Source of the DNA: Agrococcus carbonis
GTDB lineage: Bacteria > Actinomycetota > Actinomycetes > Actinomycetales > Microbacteriaceae
Assembly: GCF_900104705.1 (NCBI RefSeq)
Contig: NZ_LT629734.1
Coordinates: forward strand, 682,001 to 746,000
Reading direction: 5' to 3'
Length of the DNA stretch: 64,000 bases
The position numbers and the translations under genes were made by a program. Positions 32,694-39,597 of the stretch are shown one piece after another; position 1 is the first letter of the stretch, and every line of letters starts with the position of its first letter. Under the pieces are notes generated by a model. That model made no database searches and was not told the DNA's origin. It worked only from the letters and a program-made list of their open reading frames with translations.

Positions 32694-33015
32694 CGATCTT
32701 TCGTAGTGCGCCACGTTGTCACGATACGGCACCGCCGTCGACCAGTGCCCCACACTAACCGACGATCACTCGATCTCTCGACGTACGCCCGCTGCACGAG
32801 TCGAACCCGCCAGAGAACAGGCCATCCGAGGCCGCTTGCCGGCGACGCTCGCACACCCGCAGAAATGAGAACCAGCCCCTGCGGAAGCTCCGCAGGGGCC
32901 GATCAAAAGCGCAGGTCAGCGCAATAAGCGCTGGGCATCTCATGGTAGACCGGAACTCACCCATCGAGCCCAACCGAAGGGTCGAGAGGATAAAGCCCCT
33001 GGTCAGAGGCAATTT
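32694..33015. other. Non-coding leader of cassette C
   Basis: A 322-base stretch with no convincing gene. It holds a perfect hairpin at 32,875-32,899. On the minus strand around 32,805 it has a GGTTCGACTC string like a tRNA T-loop, but the flanks do not fold into a tRNA. An 85-codon open frame crosses it and lacks RBS and protein-like composition. It may carry the promoter of the kinase-NUDIX pair and the terminator of the preceding cassette. Confidence 0.5.
32875..32899. terminator. Perfect 11-bp hairpin inside cassette C
   Basis: GCCCCTGCGGA pairs with TCCGCAGGGGC around a 3-nt loop (AGC). It lies downstream of repeat copy 2 in the direction of transcription and would isolate cassette C from cassette B. 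Confidence 0.65.
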
Positions 33016-33064
33016 CTATACGTTAAACCTGAACTCCACCAAGTTCCGGCACGGACCAACCTCA
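33016..33064 (-). repeat. ychF-end repeat, copy 2
   Basis: The most diverged copy. On the minus strand it begins TGAGGTTGGTCCGTGCCGGA, with TGA the hydrolase stop, and ends GGTTTAACGTATAG. It aligns without gaps to the other three over 49 bp. Confidence 0.7.
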
Positions 33065-33883
33065 GCGGCCGCTGGGTCGCAACGGCCCGGTCTGATCGCG
33101 GGACAGCCAGTGATGGAGCACATCGGTCCACTCGTCGAAGGCGTCAAGGTGGGCGTCATGGCTGCCGTCGGCCAGATCTACTCTCTCCGTTTCGGGCCTG
33201 CGCCGGACCAGTTCGTCCTTATCGGCATCGCTGAACATCCCATGCTTTGCGAAGACCGCGAGCGTCGGAACCTGCAGAGCCTCCCACTCCTGCCAGCGCG
33301 GCTCATGGACGGCCTCGATCGTGCGCTGCATGACCGAGGCATCGAAGCGCGGCACCAGGCCATCATCGGTCTGAAGAAGGTCGGCCACCCAAGCATTGAC
33401 GATCGCGTCATCACCGAGGAACCCCCGCGCGGCAGCTTCGTCTTCGAACGGCACCGGCCAGGACTCGAAGTAGCTGCCGAGTCCGGCAGCCTCTCCCGGA
33501 TCACCGTTGCCCGCCACGTGCCCTTCCAGCATCACGAGCCCCTCGACCAGGTCTGGCCTCGCCGCCGCGACAAGGAACGCGGTGTGGGCTCCCATCGACT
33601 GCCCGACAAGCGTCGCCCGCCGCCCAGGGACGAGTTCCTCAATCACTGCGACGACGTCTCCGACGAACGCATCGCGCGACAGATCATCGGGAAGCCGCGT
33701 GCTCGCGCCGTGCCCCCGCTGGTCTACGAGCAGCACACGATAGCCCGGTAGCGCATGCGCCGTGGGCAACGGTTCGCGTGAACTCCCCGCGAGGCCGTGC
33801 AACAGTACGACGGTGGGGCCATCGCCACCGAGGTCGGTGACCGCGATCCAGACGCCGTCGGGGCGCAGCACTGTGCGGTCCAT
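33062..33883 (-). CDS. Alpha/beta hydrolase (cassette B)
   Basis: 273 residues from the ATG at 33883, which shares a base with the HigA stop (TGATG). VVLLHGLAGSSREP near 25-40 forms the oxyanion loop, the nucleophile elbow is GQSMGA near 95 and the catalytic His is in GSHDAHLDAF near 245. It belongs to the epoxide-hydrolase/haloperoxidase-like group; substrate unknown. The stop TGA opens repeat copy 2. Confidence 0.82.
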   Translation of the reverse strand: MDRTVLRPDGVWIAVTDLGGDGPTVVLLHGLAGSSREPLPTAHALPGYRVLLVDQRGHGASTRLPDDLSRDAFVGDVVAVIEELVPGRRATLVGQSMGAHTAFLVAAARPDLVEGLVMLEGHVAGNGDPGEAAGLGSYFESWPVPFEDEAAARGFLGDDAIVNAWVADLLQTDDGLVPRFDASVMQRTIEAVHEPRWQEWEALQVPTLAVFAKHGMFSDADKDELVRRRPETERVDLADGSHDAHLDAFDEWTDVLHHWLSRDQTGPLRPSGR

Positions 33884-34236
33884 CACGTCAAGCGCAGTGG
33901 CGTGATCGCCGCGACCATGTCGCACAGCGCTCGACGCTCGAGCCGCAGCTCATAGTTCGACTGTAAGTTCATCCAAAACTCCTCGGACGTGCCGAAGTAG
34001 CGCGCGAGCCGGATAACCGTGTCCTCACTGATCCCGCGCTTGCCGTGCACGATCTCATTGATCCGGCGCGGGGGCACACCGATCGACACCGCAAGCTTGT
34101 TTTGCGTGATCCCGAAACCCTCGATGAAGTCCTCCATCAGGATCTCTCCCGGGTGGATCGTCTCGATCCGATCTGCCTCAGTCCCCGCCGCGCTGCGTGA
34201 GCGTTGACGGTGTGCGGCCCAACCCTCCAGCTTCAT
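33883..34236 (-). CDS. higA: HigA-like antitoxin without its toxin (cassette B)
   Basis: 117 residues. After a basic N-terminal stretch comes the HigA/VapI pattern HPGEILMEDFIEGFGITQNKLAVSIGVPPRRINEIVHGKRGISEDTVIRLARYFG, an XRE helix-turn-helix, and then SEEFWMNLQSNYELR. In standard loci higB lies immediately upstream; here the upstream neighbour is a methyltransferase ending 4 bases before it, and no RelE-fold protein is present. It may be an orphan antitoxin or a regulator of its own cassette. Confidence 0.85.
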   Translation of the reverse strand: MKLEGWAAHRQRSRSAAGTEADRIETIHPGEILMEDFIEGFGITQNKLAVSIGVPPRRINEIVHGKRGISEDTVIRLARYFGTSEEFWMNLQSNYELRLERRALCDMVAAITPLRLT

Positions 34237-34240
34237 CGGC

Positions 34241-34984
34241 CTACGGCTTCGTCGCGTACACGCGGAAACGCCGCTGAGTCACCTTGATCGGGCGATCTTC
34301 GTCCAGCGCCAACAGCTGGGCCTCGTGCTCAGATACGGAGAAGTTCGGCGCATCCCAAGGAGTCAAGGCAAGATACGTGACCAGCGCCGTCACGCTCTCG
34401 AACTCCATCGTTCCATGCCAATCGTCCACGACGTCAACATTCAGGCCCGCCGTCTCAATGTCATCGACGAAGCGACGCGAAGTCACATGCGGATACTCAA
34501 ACGGCTGACCGAACCATTCGTGGACCTCCTCCGCATCATGCCCGTCGACCTGTTGCGTCAACAATCGACCCCCAGGAGCCAGCACCCGTGCAATCTCCTG
34601 CGGATCAATCGACTCATGGCGGGACATCACGAGATCGAAGCTGCTGTCGGCAAACGGCATCCGCGTGTCCTGCTCAGAGTCGTACCTGACAACCGCGATG
34701 CCCCGCGAGGCAAGAGCGCGGTGCGCTACCGCGACGTTCGGTTCCCAACCCTCAGTGGCGATGATGCTCTTGCCCGTGATGTCGTCCGAGCCCAGCAGGT
34801 CCAGCAGCCTCTCACCGCCACCGGTCCCAAGGTCCGCAATCCGCCGTGCAGAAGCAATGGCGGAGAAGCAATCCTGTTCGAAGTCCCACCACGGTTCGTC
34901 GGCGCTAAGCTGCCCGTCGAGGGTCGAGAAGTCCCAGCCCACCATCGTCGACTCTCTGTACACGCGTCGCCACTCGTCAATCAT
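34241..34984 (-). CDS. SAM-dependent methyltransferase (cassette B)
   Basis: 247 residues. Motif I is ADLGTGGGERLLDLLG near residue 50, followed by IIATEGWEPN, and the late FRVYATKP end is typical of class I enzymes. The resemblance is to small-molecule methyltransferases of the UbiE/'Methyltransf_11' type. It is the first gene of cassette B, with a TATGCT box 6 nt before its ATG. Codon use is less GC-biased than in the neighbours outside the array. Confidence 0.8.
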   Translation of the reverse strand: MIDEWRRVYRESTMVGWDFSTLDGQLSADEPWWDFEQDCFSAIASARRIADLGTGGGERLLDLLGSDDITGKSIIATEGWEPNVAVAHRALASRGIAVVRYDSEQDTRMPFADSSFDLVMSRHESIDPQEIARVLAPGGRLLTQQVDGHDAEEVHEWFGQPFEYPHVTSRRFVDDIETAGLNVDVVDDWHGTMEFESVTALVTYLALTPWDAPNFSVSEHEAQLLALDEDRPIKVTQRRFRVYATKP

Positions 34985-34990
34985 GAGACC

Positions 34991-34996
34991 AGCATA
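34991..34996 (-). promoter_or_regulatory. Candidate -10 box of cassette B
   Basis: TATGCT on the minus strand ends 6 nt before the methyltransferase ATG at 34984. Cassette B therefore seems to carry its own promoter, unlike most integron cassettes. Confidence 0.45.
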
Positions 34997-35041
34997 GGTA
35001 CGTTTCGTCTCGCCTGCGGCCGGCTCAACGACCGGAACACG

Positions 35042-35090
35042 TCAGACGTTGAAGCGGAATTCCACCACGTCGCCGCGCATACCAACCTCT
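35042..35090 (-). repeat. ychF-end repeat, copy 1
   Basis: On the minus strand it begins AGAGGTTGGTATGCGCGGCG and ends CTTCAACGTCTGA. It differs from copy 3 at about 8 of 49 positions. The bases beyond it (GTTCCGGT) are shared with those just beyond the true ychF end. Confidence 0.75.
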
Positions 35091-35121
35091 GGTGGAATCT
35101 CGACAACAGAGCGTCTTCCGA

Positions 35122-35508
35122 TCACTCCGTCGGCGTCATCACCTCAATGCGATTGCCAAAACCGTCACGTGCATGAAAGCGGGCGTACCCCTCGAACGTG
35201 TCTCGCTCCGCCCACGACACCTCGTAGGTCCCCCGCTCGATGCGCTCAGCCACCGCCTCCAGCTCATCTAGGGACTCGCAGACCAGACCAGGGTGGGCCT
35301 TGTTGGCAGGCCGGAATGGACTGTCGACGCCGAGGTGGATCTCGGCAACGATGACATCACCGTCGTAGGCGCGGAACCAGCAGCCACCACGACCGACCAG
35401 GGATGGCGGTTTCTGCACCTCCCGCAGTCCAAGGGCGTCGCCGTAGAAGCGTCGCGCCTCATCCTCCGCACCAGCCGGCATGGAAATCTGAACATGGTGG
35501 AGCTTCAT
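35122..35508 (-). CDS. VOC-family protein (cassette A)
   Basis: 128 residues, one glyoxalase-fold domain: MKLHHVQISMPAGAEDEARRFYGDALGL at the start, GCWFRAYDGDVIVAEIHLGV in the middle and RDGFGNRIEVMTP at the end. AAAAGGAGG precedes the ATG. VOC genes are common cargo in integron arrays. It is the gene nearest to ychF, so by analogy the most recently inserted (inference). Confidence 0.82.
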   Translation of the reverse strand: MKLHHVQISMPAGAEDEARRFYGDALGLREVQKPPSLVGRGGCWFRAYDGDVIVAEIHLGVDSPFRPANKAHPGLVCESLDELEAVAERIERGTYEVSWAERDTFEGYARFHARDGFGNRIEVMTPTE

Positions 35509-35523
35509 CTCTGCCTCCTTTTC

Positions 35524-35558
35524 ATCTCGACGTCAAGATAAATCTAGCTGTGACAGCT
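35524..35558. promoter_or_regulatory. Two palindromes upstream of cassette A
   Basis: ATCTCGACGTCAAGAT (35,524-35,539) is a 16-bp palindrome with one mismatched pair, and AGCTGTGACAGCT (35,546-35,558) is perfect about its central base. They lie between the ychF stop and the VOC start in an AT-rich stretch, where the cassette promoter must be. Confidence 0.4.
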
Positions 35559-35634
35559 CCTCACGCAGCGAGGCGGACGGCAGTCCGCGAGAGCGTTCCA
35601 TCCACTGCGCAACAGTGGTTGAACCGGAACGCGA

Positions 35635-35683
35635 CTACACGTTGAAGCGGAACTCCACCACGTCGCCGTCGGCCATCACGTAG
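35635..35683 (-). repeat. ychF-end repeat, copy 0 (the chromosomal target)
   Basis: The last 16 codons of ychF, including its TAG stop. It provides the anchor for the three further copies. Just beyond the stop, on the minus strand, GTTCCGGTTCAAC repeats the GTTCCGCTTCAAC of the gene end, and CCACTG...CAGTGG forms a small hairpin (35,602-35,618). Confidence 0.8.
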
Positions 35684-36708
35684 TCCTTGCCCTCGATGCG
35701 CACCCGGCCGGCGGCCTTCGCATCCGCCATCGAGCCCGCGGCGTCGAGGTCGGCGAAGGAGACGACCTCGGCCTTGATGAAGCCGCGCTCGAAGTCGGTG
35801 TGGATGACGCCGGCGGCCTGCGGGGCCGTCCAGCCCTTGCGGATCGTCCAGGCGCGCGACTCCTTGGGCCCAGCGGTGAGGTAGGTCTGCAGGCCGAGCG
35901 TCTCGAAGCCGATGCGCGCGAGCTGGTCGAGGCCCGACTCCTCCTGGCCGAGCGACTGCAGCAGCTCGAGCGCCTCGTCGGGCTCGAGGTCGATGAGCTC
36001 CGACTCGACCTTCGCGTCGAGGAAGACGGCCTTCGCAGGCGCGACGAGCTCGGCGAGCTCGGCCTTGCGGGCATCGTCGGCCAGCACGTCCTCGTCGACG
36101 TTGAAGACGAACAGCACCGGCTTGGCCGTGAGGAGGCCGAGCTCCTTCAGCGGCGCGGTGTCGAAGCCGGCCTGCGAGAGCGTCCGGCCCGAGTTGAGGA
36201 TCTGCTGGGCCTCGGTGGCCGCCTCGAGCACCGACGCGTCGACCTTCTTGCCGCGCACCTCCTTCTCGAGGCGCGGGACGGCCTTCTCGAGGGTCTGGAG
36301 ATCGGCGAGGATCAGCTCGGTGTTGATCGTCTCCATGTCGGAGGCGGGGTCGACCTGGCCGTCGACGTGCACGACGTCGCCGTCGCCGAAGCCACGCACG
36401 ACCTGCGCGATCGCGTCGGCCTCGCGGATGTTGGCGAGGAACTGGTTCCCGAGCCCCTCCCCCTCGCTCGCGCCCTTGACGATGCCGGCGATGTCGACGA
36501 ACGAGACCGTCGCGGGCAGGATGCGCTGCGAGCCGAAGATCTCGGCGAGGCGGGTGAGGCGCTCGTCCGGCAGCTCGACCACCCCGATGTTCGGCTCGAT
36601 CGTCGCGAACGGGTAGTTCGCCGCGAGCACGGTGTTCTTGGTGAGTGCGTTGAAGAGGGTCGACTTGCCCACGTTGGGGAGTCCGACGATGCCGATCGTG
36701 AGTGCCAC
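35635..36708 (-). CDS. ychF: Redox-regulated ATPase/GTPase YchF (OLA1 family)
   Basis: 357 residues from a GTG at 36708. The order is that of the Obg-related family: P-loop GLPNVGKS at residues 9-16, the G2/G3 region ATIEPNIGVVELPD and DIAGIVKGASEGEGLGN, the specificity region FVFNVDED instead of NKxD (hence ATP preference), a coiled-coil arm, and a C-terminal TGS domain ending DVVEFRFNV. It binds ribosomes and 26S-type complexes in cells. Its 3' end is the attachment target of the cassette array and stays intact. Confidence 0.95.
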   Translation of the reverse strand: MALTIGIVGLPNVGKSTLFNALTKNTVLAANYPFATIEPNIGVVELPDERLTRLAEIFGSQRILPATVSFVDIAGIVKGASEGEGLGNQFLANIREADAIAQVVRGFGDGDVVHVDGQVDPASDMETINTELILADLQTLEKAVPRLEKEVRGKKVDASVLEAATEAQQILNSGRTLSQAGFDTAPLKELGLLTAKPVLFVFNVDEDVLADDARKAELAELVAPAKAVFLDAKVESELIDLEPDEALELLQSLGQEESGLDQLARIGFETLGLQTYLTAGPKESRAWTIRKGWTAPQAAGVIHTDFERGFIKAEVVSFADLDAAGSMADAKAAGRVRIEGKDYVMADGDVVEFRFNV

Positions 36709-36759
36709 GACAGACCAGCCTACCGGCGGCATCCGCCCCGCCCGGCCGCATCGGAGGGG

Positions 36760-36788
36760 TTGTCGCTCCCAGGCAGCAGCCGTACCGT
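36760..36788 (+). promoter_or_regulatory. Promoter of the first DDSG-motif protein
   Basis: TTGTCG (36,760-36,765), a 17-nt spacer and TACCGT (36,783-36,788), about 27 nt before the ATG. TACCGT also lies upstream of the related short protein at 40,824. Confidence 0.55.
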
Positions 36789-36815
36789 GTGCCGCAGGAC
36801 ACGTGAGGAGCCCCC

Positions 36816-37166
36816 ATGAGCATGCAGCAGCCCAGCGAGCGCAACCTCGGACCCGAGGGCGTCGACCCGGTGCAGAGCGACCTCCCGGCCGACGACAGCG
36901 GCAGCGCGGGCTCGTTCGACAGCCGCCACGGCGAGTTCGCCGACGAGGGGCACGCCGGCGCAGGCCGCGATCCGCGCACGCACGAGGAGGTGCACGGCGA
37001 CGGCGTCGCGGGCGACGACGCCGACGGGGCTGCGAGCGGCTTCGACGCCGAGCAGCCCGAGGGCGTGTCGCAGGAGCTGCAGGAGGAGGCGCTCCGCGCC
37101 CACGAGCAGGGTGCGAAGCGCCACGAGCACGTCTCCGAGGAGCTCTCGGGCGAGCCGGAGCGGTAG
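36816..37166 (+). CDS. Small hydrophilic protein, DDSG-motif paralog 1
   Basis: 116 residues, acidic, with no hydrophobic core and probably disordered. It shares the pattern P.DDSG.A.SF..RH.EF and DPRT...VH.DG with the next gene. The C-terminal half is Glu/His-rich. GAGGAG precedes the ATG. Function unknown; composition recalls stress-induced hydrophilins, but that is inference. Confidence 0.55.
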   Translation: MSMQQPSERNLGPEGVDPVQSDLPADDSGSAGSFDSRHGEFADEGHAGAGRDPRTHEEVHGDGVAGDDADGAASGFDAEQPEGVSQELQEEALRAHEQGAKRHEHVSEELSGEPER

Positions 37167-37190
37167 CCGCACCGAGCGAGGGAGCAAGCG

Positions 37191-37448
37191 ATGGCCATCC
37201 AGTCGACCGACCCGCACTACGACCGGCGCGAGGGCGACCCGGTCTACCACCAGCGGCCGCCCGACGACAGCGGCACGGCCAACTCGTTCGCCACCCGCCA
37301 CAACGAGTTCCCGCCCACCGTCGGGCACGAATCGGCCGCGCACGATCCGCGCACGGGCCAGCCGGTGCACGCCGACGGCACGCCGAACGAGGAGCTGCCC
37401 GAGCAGTGGCGCAGCGCTCGTCCGGCTCCCGACGAGGTCGAGCCCTGA
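37191..37448 (+). CDS. Small hydrophilic protein, DDSG-motif paralog 2
   Basis: 85 residues, a tandem paralog of the preceding gene (24 bases downstream): PPDDSGTANSFATRHNEF and HDPRTGQPVHADGTPNEEL align with it. It lacks the Glu-rich tail. The two are presumably an old duplication in one transcript. Confidence 0.55.
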   Translation: MAIQSTDPHYDRREGDPVYHQRPPDDSGTANSFATRHNEFPPTVGHESAAHDPRTGQPVHADGTPNEELPEQWRSARPAPDEVEP

Positions 37449-37474
37449 GCGCATCCGACGCAGCGCCGGCGCGG

Positions 37475-37738
37475 GTGCGCCGACGCTTCGTCGTGCACGG
37501 CAGCGTGCAGGCGGTCGGCTTCCGCATGGCCGCGGCCGCCGAGGCGCGGCGGCTCGGCGTCGCCGGCAGCGTGCGCAACCGCTTCGACGGCACCGTCGAG
37601 GCCGAGGTCGAGGGCACGGCGGATGCGGTGGCCGAGATGGCGGCGTGGCTCGCCCACGGCCCGCCGTCGGCGCGCGTCGAGCGCGTCGAGGCGACCGACG
37701 CGGAGCCTCGCGGCGAGCAGGCGTTCCGCATCGCATGA
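37475..37738 (+). CDS. Acylphosphatase
   Basis: 87 residues from the GTG at 37475, the only acceptable start in frame; a CTG at 37445 is the alternative. The catalytic loop VHGSVQAVGFRM supplies the phosphate-binding Arg, and VRNRFDGTVEAEVEG supplies the catalytic Asn (normally G-x-V-x-N). It hydrolyses acyl phosphates in the cytoplasm. The usual GRVQGVGFR is altered to GSVQAVGFR. Confidence 0.82.
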   Translation: MRRRFVVHGSVQAVGFRMAAAAEARRLGVAGSVRNRFDGTVEAEVEGTADAVAEMAAWLAHGPPSARVERVEATDAEPRGEQAFRIA

Positions 37739-37777
37739 CCACGAGCGCGCGATGGCGCGCGCACGAAGGAGGAGAGC

Positions 37778-38485
37778 ATGACGTTCGAGGGTGAGATCCA
37801 CGAGGGCGCGGAGGTCTTCGGCAGCGACGGCCACCGCATCGGCACGGTCGAGCAGGTCTTCGTGCTCGAGGGCACCGACCGGCCGACCTGGATGGCGGTG
37901 CGCACGGGGCTGTTCGGCATGCACGAGTCGTTCGTGCCGGTCGAGGGGGCGCGGATGCGGGGCGACGAGATCGTCGTCGCCCACGCGAAGGACGTCGTGA
38001 AGGATGCGCCGCGCATCGCGGGCTCCGACGACCTGACGGTCGAGCAGGAGGCCGAGCTCTACCGCTACTACGGGGTCGAGCCGCCCCGCAGGGCGGCCGA
38101 CGCGGGAGGCGCAGGCGTTGCAGCGGATGCGGGCGCCGCGGCGGGTGCGGGCGGCGCAGCGGGTACCAGCGGCGCGGCCGCGACCGCTCCCGACCGCATC
38201 GACGCCCAGCCCGCCGACGAGCGCGGCGATGCGCCCGTGCAGGACGGCGCGGTCCCCAATCCCGCGGCGCCCGACGCCGCCCGGGCGGGCGACGCTCACC
38301 CGGACGCGTCGGCGCGGACGACGGATGCGGCGGGCCGCCCGGCGGGCGCGCACGCGGGCAGCGGCGGCACCCCGCGGCTGCGGCGGCGGATCGTGACCGA
38401 GATGCAGACGATCCAGGTGCCGGTGCAGCGCGAGGAGATCGTCGTGGAGGGCGAGGGCCTCGAGCCGGACGAGCCCCGGCGGTAG
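37778..38485 (+). CDS. PRC-barrel domain protein with DUF2382-like end
   Basis: 235 residues. Residues 1-~95 form a PRC-barrel (GAEVFGSDGHRIGTVEQVFVLEG...). Residues ~105-200 are an Ala/Gly/Asp-rich disordered linker. The end RIVTEMQTIQVPVQREEIVVEG is the YsnF/AvaK (DUF2382) repeat, only one copy. Such proteins are linked to general stress. GAAGGAGGAGAG precedes the ATG. Confidence 0.75.
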   Translation: MTFEGEIHEGAEVFGSDGHRIGTVEQVFVLEGTDRPTWMAVRTGLFGMHESFVPVEGARMRGDEIVVAHAKDVVKDAPRIAGSDDLTVEQEAELYRYYGVEPPRRAADAGGAGVAADAGAAAGAGGAAGTSGAAATAPDRIDAQPADERGDAPVQDGAVPNPAAPDAARAGDAHPDASARTTDAAGRPAGAHAGSGGTPRLRRRIVTEMQTIQVPVQREEIVVEGEGLEPDEPRR

Positions 38486-38533
38486 CCCCGCGTCCTCCGC
38501 TCGGGGGCCGCCGCGACGGCGCAGCCGTCCGAC

Positions 38534-38539
38534 TAGCCT
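38534..38539 (+). promoter_or_regulatory. Candidate -10 box, leaderless DUF1275 gene
   Basis: TAGCCT, then CGAGCC, then the ATG at 38546: 6-nt spacing and no ribosome binding site. Confidence 0.45.
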
Positions 38540-38545
38540 CGAGCC

Positions 38546-39361
38546 ATGGAGTCGGAGGAGGCGCGCGCGTCGGCGGCGCCCGGCGCCGTCGCACGAGCGC
38601 TGCAGCACCTGCGCGCCATCGCAGGTCCCGAGCGGAACGCGCACACCAACCGCGATCTGGCGGCGCTGCTCGCGCTGACCGCGGGCATCCTCAACTCCGT
38701 CGGCTTCATGGCGATCGCGCTCTACACCTCGCACATGACGGGGCTGACGGCGATGCTCGCCGACAACCTCGCGCTCGGCGCGCTCGACGTCGCGCTGCTG
38801 TGCGCGGTCGGGATCGGCGCGTTCGTCGCCGGCGCCGCGTGCTGCGCGCTGCTGTTCAACTGGGGCCGGCGGCGCGGCCACCACAGCCGCTACGCCCTCG
38901 TGCTGCTCGTCGAGGCGCTGCTCGTGCTGCTCGTCGGGCTCATCGCGCACGAGCTGACCTCCGGCGGCCGCGACTGGGTGCTCATCGGCCTGCTCGGCTT
39001 CACGATGGGCCTCCAGAACGCCATCATCACGAAGATCTCCAACGCGCAGATCCGCACGACCCACGTGACCGGCATGGTCACCGACATCGGGATCGAGCTC
39101 GGCAAGCTCGTCTACCCGCGCCGCGCCGGCGACCCGGATCCCGTGCGCCCGCACCTCGAGCGGCTGCGGCTCCACGCCCTGCTCGTCGGCGCCTTCTTCG
39201 CCGGCGGCCTCATCGGTGCGCTCGCCTACGGCGCGATCGGCTTCGCGACGGTCGTGCCGACGGCGAGCATCCTGCTCGTGCTCGCCGCGATCCCCGTCGT
39301 CGACGACCTGCGCGGGCTCGGCCGCCGTCGCGCCGAGCGATCGTCCGGCGCTGGCGACTGA
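38546..39361 (+). CDS. YoaK/DUF1275-family membrane protein
   Basis: 271 residues with six likely helices. The family pattern is clear: LLALTAGILNSVGFMAIALYTSHMTGLTAMLADNLALG near residue 35-75 and GFTMGLQNAIITKISNAQIRTTHVTGMVTDIGIELG near 150-185. The family may transport small organic solutes; no substrate is established. The short Arg-rich C-terminus is cytoplasmic. Confidence 0.85.
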   Translation: MESEEARASAAPGAVARALQHLRAIAGPERNAHTNRDLAALLALTAGILNSVGFMAIALYTSHMTGLTAMLADNLALGALDVALLCAVGIGAFVAGAACCALLFNWGRRRGHHSRYALVLLVEALLVLLVGLIAHELTSGGRDWVLIGLLGFTMGLQNAIITKISNAQIRTTHVTGMVTDIGIELGKLVYPRRAGDPDPVRPHLERLRLHALLVGAFFAGGLIGALAYGAIGFATVVPTASILLVLAAIPVVDDLRGLGRRRAERSSGAGD

Positions 39362-39552
39362 CCCTCGCCGCGGCTTCGGGGAGGCCCGCTCCGCGCGCGT
39401 CGACCCGGCGCAGAGCGAGCGCGACGCGCACTCCCGACCGCCGCCGCGGGGCGCGATTGCGCGGGGAGCGCAACGGGCGCGTGCTCGCTTGCGCGCGCCG
39501 CGCATCCGCACCAAGATCGAGGCAGCCGCGCGATCCGCGGCACCCGACAGAC

Positions 39553-39575
39553 TGCACCGCGCACGACGCGGTGCA
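39553..39575. promoter_or_regulatory. Perfect palindrome upstream of leucine/valine dehydrogenase
   Basis: TGCACCGCG (39,553-39,561) pairs with CGCGGTGCA (39,567-39,575) around CACGA, ending 22 bases before the ATG at 39598. It may be an operator or an RNA hairpin near the RBS. The rest of the 236-base gap (39,362-39,597) shows nothing else. Confidence 0.5.
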
Positions 39576-39597
39576 TGCACTCGATGAGGAGAGCATC

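Larger units (their letters stand above)
31668..35683 (-). mobile_element. Cassette array inserted at the ychF 3' end
   Basis: About 4.0 kb bounded and subdivided by four direct 49-bp copies of the ychF 3' end, at 31,668, 33,016, 35,042 and 35,635. The three cassettes are 593, 2026 and 1348 bp (repeat to repeat). All six genes run on the minus strand, the same as ychF. Base composition is visibly lower in GC than the flanks: a sampled line at 34,381-34,440 is 35/60 G+C. No integrase, transposase or resolvase gene lies in it or next to it. The two outer repeats are identical over 33 bp. Confidence 0.75.

Noticed and set aside
32790..32840. tRNA gene suggested by GGTTCGACTC
   Set aside because: The T-stem has a mismatch and a wobble pair, and no anticodon or D-arm can be found.
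32755..33012. 85-codon minus-strand open frame in cassette C
   Set aside because: No RBS, Arg/Ser-rich shadow composition, and it runs through the hairpin and the repeat copy.
31668..35683. Classical integron attC sites
   Set aside because: The 49-bp repeats lack paired RYYYAAC/GTTRRRY core sites and show no long imperfect stem, and no intI is present. The array is described as integron-like only in layout.
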